A stretch of 64,000 nucleotides of DNA, taken from Halobacillus naozhouensis (GTDB lineage: Bacteria > Bacillota > Bacilli > Bacillales > Halobacillaceae). The stretch covers positions 3,472,001-3,536,000 of the forward strand of contig NZ_CP121671.1 of assembly GCF_029714185.1 (NCBI RefSeq). Direction: 5' to 3'. Shown here piece after piece: positions 52,023 to 60,549 of this stretch. Made by a program: the position numbers and the translations under genes. How positions within the stretch are numbered: position 1 is the first letter of the stretch; every line of letters begins with the position of its first letter. The notes beneath the pieces are model-generated. The model made no database searches. It was not told the DNA's origin and worked only from the letters and a program-made list of their open reading frames with translations.

Positions 52023-52915
52023 GTTATCAGCCGACGGTAACGGTTGTCGGGAGCATCAATATGGATTTAGTCGTTTCGACAGACGTGATGCCGCTTCAAG
52101 GGGAAACTGTCCTTGGGAACAATTTTGCTACGTATCCTGGAGGTAAGGGGGCAAACCAGGCTGTAGCTGCGGCGAGAATGGGTGCGAACGTAAATATGAT
52201 TGGGGCTGTTGGGGGAGACATATTTGGAAGGGATTTACTTCAGCACCTTCACAACGAGAATATTGATACAACGGCTGTTCACGTATTCGACAGTATTCCT
52301 TCAGGGACGGCGACGATTATATTATCCGAGCAGGATAACCGAATTATCGTTGCCCCTGGTACAAATGGGATGCTCTCGCCTGAATTGGTTCAGAACCATA
52401 AATCTATGATTAAAGATAGTGATGTGATTCTATTACAATTAGAAATTCCAATAGAGACGATTAGTTACGTGGCATCATTAGCTTACGATATGGGGATTCC
52501 AGTCATACTCAATCCCGCCCCTTATCAAAAGCTCCCGTCTGCTTTGTTATCTCAAGTTGAATTTCTTACACCTAATGAAACCGAGGCGAGTTCTTTACTT
52601 AAAGATCCCGTGCTTGATATTCTTCGTGAGAAAATGATCATCACTCAAGGTGACCAGGGAGTTGTGATTCATCAGAACGAATCAGATATTACCATTCCAG
52701 GTTACAAGGTGCCTGCTCGAGATACCACTGGTGCTGGTGACACCTTTAACGGCGCACTTGCGACACAGTTAGCCAAAGGAAAACGTCTAGAGAAAGCTGT
52801 AATGTATGCTAACGCAGCGGCAGCCATGTCTGTTACGAAATTAGGTGCTCAAAGCGGCATGCCAATGAAGGATGAGGTCGAACAGTTTTTGCAAGAAAGG
52901 TCTGATCAACAATGA
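52019..52915 (+). CDS. rbsK: ribokinase
   Basis: 298-residue PfkB kinase that phosphorylates ribose at C5: GSINMDLVV (about 11-19), PGGKGANQAVAAARMG (about 41-56), and catalytic DTTGAGDTFNGAL (about 238-250, Asp base). Four-base overlaps with rbsR and rbsD imply coupled translation. Confidence 0.95.
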   Translation: MSYQPTVTVVGSINMDLVVSTDVMPLQGETVLGNNFATYPGGKGANQAVAAARMGANVNMIGAVGGDIFGRDLLQHLHNENIDTTAVHVFDSIPSGTATIILSEQDNRIIVAPGTNGMLSPELVQNHKSMIKDSDVILLQLEIPIETISYVASLAYDMGIPVILNPAPYQKLPSALLSQVEFLTPNETEASSLLKDPVLDILREKMIITQGDQGVVIHQNESDITIPGYKVPARDTTGAGDTFNGALATQLAKGKRLEKAVMYANAAAAMSVTKLGAQSGMPMKDEVEQFLQERSDQQ

Positions 52916-53301
52916 AGAAAACAGGCATATTAAATCGTGACCTAGCTGCGATTCTAGCAAGGCTTGGCCATACGGATACCATCATCATTGCTGATTGCGG
53001 CCTGCCAATACCTGATGAATCAAAATGTATAGACCTTTCCGTAACCCTTGGTGTTCCAAACTTTGAATCCATTCTACAGGCTATAGCAGATGATATGGAA
53101 ATAGAAAATATTACTCTAGCAAAAGAAATGAAACAGCATAATGATTTATTACATGAGAGAGTTCTAAGCTATTCGAAGTCGATAAATTATATAAGCCATG
53201 AAAATGTGAAGGCACAAATCAAACACGCCAAGGCAGTGATTCGTACAGGGGAGAATACTCCTTATGCGAATGCCATTCTGCAGTCAGGAGTTATTTTCTA
53301 A
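52912..53301 (+). CDS. rbsD: D-ribose pyranase
   Basis: 129 residues; converts beta-pyranose to furanose ribose so that ribokinase can use it. Family marks: GILNRDLAAILARLGHTD at the start with the catalytic-region His, ADCGLPIPDESKCIDLSVTLGVP, and the C-terminal VIRTGENTPYANAILQSGVIF. Confidence 0.96.
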   Translation: MKKTGILNRDLAAILARLGHTDTIIIADCGLPIPDESKCIDLSVTLGVPNFESILQAIADDMEIENITLAKEMKQHNDLLHERVLSYSKSINYISHENVKAQIKHAKAVIRTGENTPYANAILQSGVIF

Positions 53302-53317
53302 CTAAGGAGGGTGAGAG

Positions 53318-54817
53318 ATGGTGGATACACCTTTTATTGAGATGAGAAAGATTAATAAATCGTTCGCTGGCAATCAGGTGTTAAAGGATGTTGATTTCGC
53401 TGTGCATCCAGGAGAAGTGCATGCTCTCATGGGGGAAAATGGTGCTGGAAAATCAACCCTAATCAAAGTGTTAACAGGAATTCATTCAAGAGACGGCGGG
53501 ACTATTCAGTTAAAAGGTGAGGATGTTACGTTTACTAATCCCAAGCAAGCTGAACATAAGGGAATTGTGGTCATCCACCAGGAGCTGAATATTATCCCAC
53601 ACTTAACCGTCACCCAAAATATGTTTCTTGGAAAAGAGCTGACCTACGGAAAGTCTGGAATTCTTAAGATGAAAGAAATGCGGCAACAGACGCTTGAGAA
53701 CCTGGAACGCCTCGGTGTAACGAATATTAATCCAGATGAAGAAGCTGGCAATCTTTCCGTTGGGAAACAGCAGATGGTAGAGATTGCCCGTGCCGTTTCT
53801 ACAAACGCTGAAATGATTATTATGGACGAGCCCACAGCAGCATTGACTGAACGTGAAATCGAAAGACTCTTTCATGTAGTGAACTCCTTAAAAGAACAAA
53901 ACGTCAGCATCATTTATATTTCCCATAGGATGGAGGAAATCTTCCATATATGTGATCGTATCACGGTCCTTCGTGACGGTTCATACGTCGGAACAGAAAA
54001 TATTTCTGAGACCTCCTTTCAAGCTATTGTAAAAATGATGGTTGGCCGCGAACTTGGGGAACGTTTTCCTGAGCGGACTGGCGAAATCGGAGATGTTGTC
54101 CTGGAAGTGAAGAACCTGGCTAGAACGGGACTTTTCACCGATGTCAGTTTCTCCGTCCATCAAGGGGAAATCCTCGGTGTCGCTGGGTTGATGGGAGCTG
54201 GTCGAACTGAAATTATGGAAGCCATCTTCGGGTCCCGTAAGAAAAGTCATGGCAGTATTTCCTTAAATGGCCACCCGTTAACGATTAAACACCCTCGGGA
54301 TGCCATTCGATCAGGTATAGGCTTTATAACCGAAGATCGAAAAGATGAAGGACTCGTACTTAACCTGTCGATACGAGAAAATATAGCATTGACAAATATG
54401 AAAACGGTTTCCAAAGGTGGCTTTATTTCTTCTACTAATGAAATGAAGTTGATTGATGAGTTGATTGAAAAGCTTCATGTAAGAACAACAGGACGCGAAC
54501 AGGAAGTTCGCTCATTAAGTGGCGGGAATCAGCAAAAGGTAGTAATCGCAAAATGGCTTGGTATTAAACCGAAGCTTCTCATCCTTGATGAACCGACCCG
54601 AGGTGTAGATGTTGGGGCAAAAAAAGAAATTTACCATATTATGAATGAGCTTACTGAACAAGGCGTCGCTATCATTATGGTTTCATCTGAACTCCCTGAG
54701 GTCCTAGGAGTAAGTGACCGGATTATGGTGATTCATGAAGGAAAAGTTGCACGTATCATCAACAGAAATGATGCTGACCAAGAAAAAGTAATGCAAGCAG
54801 CTACAGGAGGGGAGTAA
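53318..54817 (+). CDS. rbsA: ribose ABC transporter ATP-binding protein
   Basis: 499 residues with two fused ABC cassettes. First: Walker A GENGAGKST (about 41-49), LSVGKQQMVEIARAV, Walker B MIIMDEPTAAL. Second: degenerate Walker A GLMGAGRTE (about 295), signature LSGGNQQKVVIAKWL, LLILDEPTRGVDVGA. The degenerate second site is normal in sugar importers of this class. 16 bases after rbsD with AAGGAGGGTGAG. Confidence 0.95.
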   Translation: MVDTPFIEMRKINKSFAGNQVLKDVDFAVHPGEVHALMGENGAGKSTLIKVLTGIHSRDGGTIQLKGEDVTFTNPKQAEHKGIVVIHQELNIIPHLTVTQNMFLGKELTYGKSGILKMKEMRQQTLENLERLGVTNINPDEEAGNLSVGKQQMVEIARAVSTNAEMIIMDEPTAALTEREIERLFHVVNSLKEQNVSIIYISHRMEEIFHICDRITVLRDGSYVGTENISETSFQAIVKMMVGRELGERFPERTGEIGDVVLEVKNLARTGLFTDVSFSVHQGEILGVAGLMGAGRTEIMEAIFGSRKKSHGSISLNGHPLTIKHPRDAIRSGIGFITEDRKDEGLVLNLSIRENIALTNMKTVSKGGFISSTNEMKLIDELIEKLHVRTTGREQEVRSLSGGNQQKVVIAKWLGIKPKLLILDEPTRGVDVGAKKEIYHIMNELTEQGVAIIMVSSELPEVLGVSDRIMVIHEGKVARIINRNDADQEKVMQAATGGE

Positions 54818-54819
54818 CG

Positions 54820-55755
54820 ATGAAGCAAACATTAATGAGCAATTTTTCTAAGCTTGGCCCGCTAATTGGTCTACTACTAATTATGATTATTTTATCTATT
54901 TTAAGTGATAACTTTTTAACCGTTGATAACTTACTCAACCTTCTAAGACAGATTTCGATTAATGCTCTGATTGCTTTTGGTATGACATTTGTTATCTTAA
55001 CTGGTGGAATCGATCTATCTGTTGGATCCATATTAGCATTCGGCAGTGCTTTAACTGCTGGTATGCTGGCTAGCGGTATGGACCCTCTACTTGCCGTATT
55101 GATTGGATTATTAGCAGGATTTGCTATGGGAGCTCTAAACGGACTTGTGATCACCAAAGGCAAGGTCGCTCCCTTTATAGCCACCCTAGCCACGATGACG
55201 GTCTTTCGAGGCGCTACGCTAGTTTATACGGAAGGGCGTCCAATCACGGGTTTATCAAACAGCTTCACATTTGAAATGATTGGGGGAGGTTATGTATTCG
55301 GCATTCCTTTTCCAGCCATATTAATGCTTGTTGTTTTCGTCATTTTATTCTTTATACTGCGTAACACAGTCTTTGGAAGACAAGTTTATTCCGTCGGTGG
55401 AAATGAAGAAGCCTCTATCCTATCAGGAATTAAAGCAGACCGCGTCAAAATATGGGTCTACTCTTTGACAGGGATGCTATCTGTTCTGGGTGGAATTATT
55501 TTGACAAGTCGGTTAAATTCAGCGCAGCCGACAGCAGGAACCATGTACGAACTTGATGCAATTGCTGCTGTTGTACTTGGTGGGACAAGCCTGGCAGGCG
55601 GTCGAGGGCGAATCGCTGGTACATTGGTCGGTGCTCTCATTATTGGAGTCCTTGATAATGGACTGAATTTATTAAACGTATCATCCTTCTATCAACAAAT
55701 TGTCAAAGGCGGCGTCATTCTACTCGCTGTCTTGCTTGATCGTAAATCTAAATAA
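54820..55755 (+). CDS. rbsC: ribose ABC transporter permease
   Basis: 311-residue membrane protein with eight to ten helices; conserved parts include FVILTGGIDLSVGSILAFGSALTAG, GALNGLVITKGKVAPFIATLATMTVFRG, GRQVYSVGGNEEAS and GGTSLAGGRGRIAGTLVGALIIGVLDNGLNLL. Starts two bases after rbsA. Confidence 0.95.
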   Translation: MKQTLMSNFSKLGPLIGLLLIMIILSILSDNFLTVDNLLNLLRQISINALIAFGMTFVILTGGIDLSVGSILAFGSALTAGMLASGMDPLLAVLIGLLAGFAMGALNGLVITKGKVAPFIATLATMTVFRGATLVYTEGRPITGLSNSFTFEMIGGGYVFGIPFPAILMLVVFVILFFILRNTVFGRQVYSVGGNEEASILSGIKADRVKIWVYSLTGMLSVLGGIILTSRLNSAQPTAGTMYELDAIAAVVLGGTSLAGGRGRIAGTLVGALIIGVLDNGLNLLNVSSFYQQIVKGGVILLAVLLDRKSK

Positions 55756-55814
55756 CGAACATGATGTTCTTCTATGGACATGATGAAATAAATTATTTCA
55801 AGGAGGAAATACAC

Positions 55815-56762
55815 ATGAAAAAATGGATCAAATCACTTGGCCTCTTAGCTCTATTGTTGATGGTTGCTACAGCCTGCTCGACCGAAGCACCAGGATCTTC
55901 TTCAGATGATTCAAGCAAGGAAAGCGAAGGATCTGATAATGACACAGTTAAAATCGGACTCTCCCTTTCAACTTTGAACAACCCGTTCTTCGTTTCCCTG
56001 CGTGATGGCGCGGAAGCTGCTGCAAAGGAAGCTGGCTTCAAACTCCTTACCTCAGATGCACAAAATGATTCAGCAACACAGGTAAGTGATATTGAAGACT
56101 TACTACAGCAAAATATTGATGTCCTGCTTGTAAACCCAACAGACTCTGCTGCAATTGTTTCTGCCATAGAGTCAGCGAATAACGCCGGTGTTCCGGTTAT
56201 TACAGTTGACCGAAGTGCTGATGGCGGTGAAGTCGTGTCACACATTGCTTCTGATAACGTAGCCGGTGGGGAAATGGCGGGCGAATTTATTGCAGAGCAA
56301 TTGGGTGGAAAAGGTAATGTAGTGGAACTTGAAGGGATCCCTGGGGCGTCAGCTACACGTGAACGCGGGAAAGGCTTTCACAACGTGATTGATAGCATCG
56401 AGGGTATCGAGGTTGTTGCCAAGCAATCAGCAAACTTCGATCGTGCGGAAGGATTAACAGTTATGGAAAACATTTTACAGAGTACGGACGACATTGACGC
56501 TGTTTTTGCCCACAATGATGAAATGGCCTTAGGTGCTGTACAGGCTTTAGAAGCAAACAATTTGCTTGAGGATGTTACGGTCGTAGGCTTCGATGGCACA
56601 GATGATGCAAGGGCAGCCATTGCTGAAGGACGCATGGATGCTACTATCGCCCAACAGCCGGGGCTAATTGGTGAAAAAGCGATTGAGACAGCCGGAAAAG
56701 TAGCTAACGGCGAAAGTGTTAAGGAATTCATCCCTGTTGAGCTGCAGCTTGTAACAGAATAA
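55815..56762 (+). CDS. rbsB: ribose-binding lipoprotein
   Basis: 315-residue substrate-binding protein. Lipoprotein signal peptide with lipobox VATAC, then a Ser/Glu/Asp-rich linker, then the two-lobed domain (LSTLNNPFFVSLRDGAEAAAKEAG, VNPTDSAAIVSAIESANNAGVPVITVDR, AVFAHNDEMALGAVQALEA, VVGFDGTDDA). ATG 55815 is behind AAGGAGG; a longer frame from 55761 lacks one. Last gene of the operon. Confidence 0.94.
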   Translation: MKKWIKSLGLLALLLMVATACSTEAPGSSSDDSSKESEGSDNDTVKIGLSLSTLNNPFFVSLRDGAEAAAKEAGFKLLTSDAQNDSATQVSDIEDLLQQNIDVLLVNPTDSAAIVSAIESANNAGVPVITVDRSADGGEVVSHIASDNVAGGEMAGEFIAEQLGGKGNVVELEGIPGASATRERGKGFHNVIDSIEGIEVVAKQSANFDRAEGLTVMENILQSTDDIDAVFAHNDEMALGAVQALEANNLLEDVTVVGFDGTDDARAAIAEGRMDATIAQQPGLIGEKAIETAGKVANGESVKEFIPVELQLVTE

Positions 56763-56815
56763 TAGGTATATTTAGCTGCTTTTAGGTCATTATGTACAAA
56801 CATTAAATTAATCAT

Positions 56816-56853
56816 AAAAGAATCCCTTCCTTTGACAAGAAGGGATTCTTTTA
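56816..56853 (+). terminator. rho-independent terminator of the rbs operon
   Basis: Stem AAAAGAATCCCTTC/GAAGGGATTCTTTT with a nine-base loop. Confidence 0.85.
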
Positions 56854-56926
56854 CGTTTACTCTATTTTATCTACGGTTAGCCTTTTTTGGGAATAGAAAA
56901 AATACTCAATTAGGTTCCTACATAAC

Positions 56927-56968
56927 CAAAACACCTCCAAGCGCCGGTCTACGCTTGGAGGTGTTTTG
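56927..56968. terminator. terminator after the amidase gene
   Basis: Perfect 17-base stem (AAAACACCTCCAAGCG type) around GTCTA-like loop, with A/T runs on both sides. Works for the minus-strand amidase and probably in both directions. Confidence 0.85.
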
Positions 56969-56971
56969 ATT

Positions 56972-58015
56972 TTAAAAATAATCCATAAGACCTTGCGTAA
57001 TCGCCTCAGCCACATTAGCCTTATAAGCAGCCGTCTTCAACTTCTCCACCTCTATCGGATTCGAGAGAAAACCAAGCTCAACAAGAATCGACGTATCATT
57101 ATTCTCCCTCAACACATGAAAGTCACCAAACTTCACACCATCATTCTGCAGACCCGTATGAGCGATTAACTGATCCTGAACCTGATCCGCAAGCCCCTTG
57201 TCTGTGTTCGAATAATAATACGTGCTAATGCCGCGAGCGTTTGAGTAAATACTAGAATTATAATGCAAACTAATGAAAGCGTGTGTGTTGTAATCATGAC
57301 TGATCGCCACCCGCTCCTCAAGGGATAAATAGCGGTCACTCGACCTCGTCATAATCACGTTCGCGCCTGCCTGCTCCAGTTGATCCGAAACGACCTGAGC
57401 AGTTGGCAACGTCATGTTCTTCTCATTGCCGCCATAATACCCGACTGCACCAGGATCATACCCGCCGTGCCCTGCATCGAGCACCACGTTAATGCCTTCT
57501 AACGAGGATGAGCTTGGAGGCTGAGATGATGAACCACCCTTGACCAGCCAGCCTGCGATCCAGCCAGTACTTCCATTCGATAACTGAACATGAACCCAGT
57601 CACTAGACTTTTCTATGGATGTAAAAGTATCCCCGCGATAAACGAGTCCAAGACTTTCATACCCTGTTCCAGGGCCTGTCCTAAGATGAGCCGCATCCAC
57701 ACCGACGGTAACTTGTCCGCCCGAGGATGAACTGGAGTCCGTCTCAACCAAATAATACCCGGCAACCCAGCCCTCCTGGCCATCATAATTAATGCGAGCC
57801 CAGCCAAATCGATGCTCATAAACCGTCACCAAAGCCTCGTCATCCAGTGAACCAATGACGGACGCCTCAAGACCTGGTCCACTTCTCACATTCAGATTAG
57901 TGGCTTCCACCCGATATGTAGTCCCTTCTTCCGCAACAACCTTAGGTGTCAAAAAAGCGAAAGCCATCATAAGACTGAGACATGCAACCATCAACGTAAA
58001 ACCGCTTTTCCTCAC
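56972..58015 (-). CDS. N-acetylmuramoyl-L-alanine amidase with two SH3b domains
   Basis: Secreted cell-wall hydrolase, 347 residues. Signal peptide about 1-28; bacterial SH3 domains about 33-92 (YRVEATNLNVRSGPGLEASVIG) and 102-158 (VGVDAAHLRTGPGTGYES), each before a Ser-rich linker; Amidase_3 domain about 174-347 with zinc ligands His183 (DAGHGG), Glu198 (NEKN), His251 (SLHYNS) and catalytic Glu313 (LVELGFLSN). GTG start at 58015 has only a weak ribosome site. Single gene with its own promoter. Confidence 0.93.
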   Translation of the reverse strand: MRKSGFTLMVACLSLMMAFAFLTPKVVAEEGTTYRVEATNLNVRSGPGLEASVIGSLDDEALVTVYEHRFGWARINYDGQEGWVAGYYLVETDSSSSSGGQVTVGVDAAHLRTGPGTGYESLGLVYRGDTFTSIEKSSDWVHVQLSNGSTGWIAGWLVKGGSSSQPPSSSSLEGINVVLDAGHGGYDPGAVGYYGGNEKNMTLPTAQVVSDQLEQAGANVIMTRSSDRYLSLEERVAISHDYNTHAFISLHYNSSIYSNARGISTYYYSNTDKGLADQVQDQLIAHTGLQNDGVKFGDFHVLRENNDTSILVELGFLSNPIEVEKLKTAAYKANVAEAITQGLMDYF

Positions 58016-58073
58016 AACAGAAATAAAACCCTCACTCCTCTCTCCTAACTTCTCTAGTATCTAAAACTATAGA

Positions 58074-58102
58074 ATCATAGTTTTAAGTTGGTTTGGTCAC
58101 AA
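58074..58102 (-). promoter_or_regulatory. promoter of the amidase gene
   Basis: Minus strand TTGTGA (58097-58102), 17-base spacer, TATGAT (58074-58079). The rest of 58103-58480 shows only two copies of GGGTACTTT 25 bases apart and no gene. Confidence 0.5.
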
Positions 58103-58480
58103 CATTGTAACAATATTCTGCAAATCGTAACATATCTCTCCATAAAATTAATTCTATTCAACTATTGTGGGAAGAAATATAAGGATTTAATGGAAATGTA
58201 TACCGATTGAAGGGTACTTTTTAATACGGAGGCGAGGGGTACTTTAAGCGCATAAAGCGGAAAAGGATCACTCCCTCCCGCCTCTCAAAGGGTTAATGTA
58301 TTCTCCGCCGTACAACTAGCCTAGTTTCACAGTTATCGAAAAAGTCCCAAAACAATCAAAGACTCATATCCTCTAGTGTTAATATTAAAGAAGAAAAATC
58401 ATTAGGTATCGTTTCTCGTCGGAGGATGTTGGAATAGATATTTCCTGGGAAATTATCAGAACTTTTAGGAGTAATATGTC

Positions 58481-58516
58481 AAAAAAGCGCCTGAGCAATG
58501 AAGCTCAGACGCTTTT
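58481..58516 (-). terminator. rho-independent terminator
   Basis: Stem GCGTCTGAGC/GCTCAGGCGC (one G-T pair) with six T on the minus strand; ends the 61-aa gene. Confidence 0.82.
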
Positions 58517-58560
58517 CCCATAATTTTAAGTTGATTAGGATCTGTTAGTGAATTGCAGCC

Positions 58561-58746
58561 TTATTGTTTCTCCATATTCCGCTTAAACTCCCTCATCTTC
58601 TCGTCGGCTACTAATTCAATGGGCTTTTTCTGTTGACCCGCAGTGACACCTATTTGTTTTCCATGATCATCATTGATGATTTGATCTCTTCGGCCATCGC
58701 GATGTGGACTAGTTTCGGAGTGGGTGTTCTCTGAATCTTTAGGCAT
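58561..58746 (-). CDS. small hydrophilic protein, 61 aa
   Basis: Very polar protein without hydrophobic stretches (rich in Asp, Glu, Lys, His, Gln), ending in DEKMREFKRNMEKQ. Start taken at ATG 58746, nine bases after AAAGGAGG; the ATG at 58755 touches the ribosome site. Own terminator follows. Composition is like small stress or spore-associated proteins of Bacillaceae, but no family is recognised. Confidence 0.65.
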   Translation of the reverse strand: MPKDSENTHSETSPHRDGRRDQIINDDHGKQIGVTAGQQKKPIELVADEKMREFKRNMEKQ

Positions 58747-58900
58747 AAGGTTCATCCTCCTTTCTCATAATTTGGATGAACAACCTATGAATTATACCTC
58801 GTCAGTAGATGACTTTGTTATAAGGTATCTTTGCACAGTTGCCCGTATTTAATAATGTTAGGAAACCAACAACTTTGGAAATGGAACGTTCATCAAAGAG

Positions 58901-59131
58901 ATGGCAAACATAATAGTAATTTATTTACGCATTTTTACAGTTGAACCTAAGGAGATAATTATAGGAATAGTTCTTGGAGCAAAAATGATATTAACTGTTG
59001 ATGATAACGGTATTCGTTTAGAGCCAGACAAGCAGAAACCCATATTAGATACCTTGTTATCTCAGGTCACTCCAGATAATCAGCACAAGGAAGTTGACTT
59101 TGGTTATCCTGAAGGAGATGAGCTAATTTAA
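58901..59131 (+). pseudogene. mazE-like antitoxin remnant
   Basis: The last 50 residues (AKMILTVDDNGIRLEP, then ILDTLLSQVTPDNQHKEVDFGYPEGDELI) match the C-terminal half of E. coli-type MazE antitoxins. The N-terminal SpoVT/AbrB-like DNA-binding half is broken: the usual KWGNS start is missing or degraded, and about 16 residues (VIYLRIFTVEPKEIII) seem inserted after a plausible KEMANII segment. ATA-ATA-like repeats flank that insertion. Without an intact DNA-binding half it is probably non-functional. The start given is only the first in-frame ATG. Confidence 0.65.
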
Positions 59132-59185
59132 CTGCCAGTTCCAGATCGTGGCGATTTAGTATATATCACCCCCAATCATGTTTGA
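59132..59185 (+). pseudogene. mazF toxin remnant
   Basis: Directly after the mazE-like stop, 17 codons read LPVPDRGDLVYITPNHV and then stop. VPDRGDLVYI is the conserved N-terminus of MazF endoribonucleases (E. coli type). The remaining about 95 residues, including the catalytic part, are absent. No intact mazF follows in any frame. Confidence 0.65.
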
Positions 59186-59217
59186 TTTCCCTGAAAAAAT
59201 AAGACAAGAAAAGCAAT

Positions 59218-59251
59218 TAAACTGCCATACCCGTAAGAGTATGGCAGTTTA
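59218..59251 (-). terminator. hairpin after the oxidase gene
   Basis: Perfect 13-base stem TAAACTGCCATAC/GTATGGCAGTTTA with an eight-base loop. The T-run on the minus strand is weak, so termination of the amine oxidase operon is likely but not certain. Confidence 0.55.
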
Positions 59252-59355
59252 GAGCAAATCATGGCAGAAAAAATCTCTTGCAGAAATAGCCCACCTTGTT
59301 TGGCTTTAAACACATACCAGGTTTTCCACAAAGGAATTTCCTTAAAAAGATATTC

Positions 59356-60495
59356 TCAAGTTAAGTTTTCTACATAACGGTTGGGGTCCATGTGTTCAAT
59401 ATCATATGATGTCTTCCCATTTTCTAAAAGATCCGCAGCAATTTTTCCTATTACCGGGGCCATTTTAAATCCGTGACCTGAGAATCCGCTTGCTATCATT
59501 ACATTTTCGCTTGTACCCGGTAGGTATCCTACGACTGAATGATCATCCGGGGTATAGGCATCCATGTAAACACTAGCCCGTACAGGCTCGGGAATAAGAT
59601 CAGGAATTAACTCTTTAACCGCTTCTCCTACTTCTCTAAGTTCCTCAACTTTAACATCTCTATTTAATTGTCCTGGATCTTCTATTAACTCAGGATTTTT
59701 TGTATTAGATGCTTTGACCATAGTACCATCCAATGTTGGAGCCCCCGTCAATCTAAAGCCCTTTCGCATACGGGCGAATATGGGGAAATTCTTTGGGTAA
59801 AACTTAGTGATATCCTTTGCAGAAAACCATGTCAGCACCAAACGTCTTGCTTTTAAATGGTGGCTTAAGCCCGGTAAAAAAGTAACCGACCATGGACCAG
59901 TGGTAACTAAAACTTTTCCTACTCGATATTTCCTTTTATCGGTTGAGATAGATACACCCCATTGGTCAGGCTGAATATCCTTCACTTCTGTATAACGCAG
60001 GATGGATGCCCCCAATTTTTCGGCCTGAGTAGCAGCTGTTGTAACCGCTAACTCAGGCCGGAGAAACCCGGCATTCTTATCTAGTACCATAATTTCTCCA
60101 GCAAACAATCGATGTTGCGGAAATCGTCTATGGGCTTCTTTTCCTTGTAAAACCTCATGGTCTAAATCAAAGAATTCTATACTATTTTGTACATTTCTCA
60201 TAACTTGGGTATCCGGATCGCCGATCATCAGTCCACCATTCAATGTTAATAAACTTTTGCCTGTTCCATACTCAAGTTCTTTCCATAAACGTTGGGAGTC
60301 TTGTAATAAAGGTACATATTCCTTACCTTCCATATAGGCTGTTCTAAATAGACGGGATTCGCCTCCCACAGCAGACCTGTCGTTTCCAATTCCGTACTTT
60401 TCAAATCCTAAAACAGATACACCCCTCTTAGCAAGTTGCCATGTCGCCATGCTCCCCATTGTTCCTACACCAATCACGGCTACATCTGCATCCAT
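59356..60495 (-). CDS. SolA/sarcosine-oxidase-like FAD oxidase
   Basis: 379-residue flavoprotein of the monomeric sarcosine oxidase / N-methyltryptophan oxidase group: FAD site VAVIGVGTMGSMATWQLAKRG (5-25), GGESRLFRTAYMEG, TTGPWS, YTPDDHSVVGYLPGTSENVMIASGFSGHGFKMAPVIG. In MSOX a Cys five residues before TPD binds FAD covalently; here that position is Tyr (SVYMDAYTPD), so covalent flavin is not expected or another residue serves. Likely oxidises an N-methyl or imino acid. Last gene of the operon. Confidence 0.82.
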   Translation of the reverse strand: MDADVAVIGVGTMGSMATWQLAKRGVSVLGFEKYGIGNDRSAVGGESRLFRTAYMEGKEYVPLLQDSQRLWKELEYGTGKSLLTLNGGLMIGDPDTQVMRNVQNSIEFFDLDHEVLQGKEAHRRFPQHRLFAGEIMVLDKNAGFLRPELAVTTAATQAEKLGASILRYTEVKDIQPDQWGVSISTDKRKYRVGKVLVTTGPWSVTFLPGLSHHLKARRLVLTWFSAKDITKFYPKNFPIFARMRKGFRLTGAPTLDGTMVKASNTKNPELIEDPGQLNRDVKVEELREVGEAVKELIPDLIPEPVRASVYMDAYTPDDHSVVGYLPGTSENVMIASGFSGHGFKMAPVIGKIAADLLENGKTSYDIEHMDPNRYVENLT

Positions 60496-60549
60496 ATAAA
60501 CACCCTTTCAATTATAAGCAACAATAAATTGATAGAATATTCAGTAATT

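Noticed and set aside
55793..56245. Open minus-strand frame of 150 codons
   Set aside because: Antisense to rbsB; Ser-rich mirror of the binding protein's codons.
58213..58247. Direct repeat GGGTACTTT twice, 25 bases apart
   Set aside because: Too short and isolated to call an operator or repeat family without comparison.
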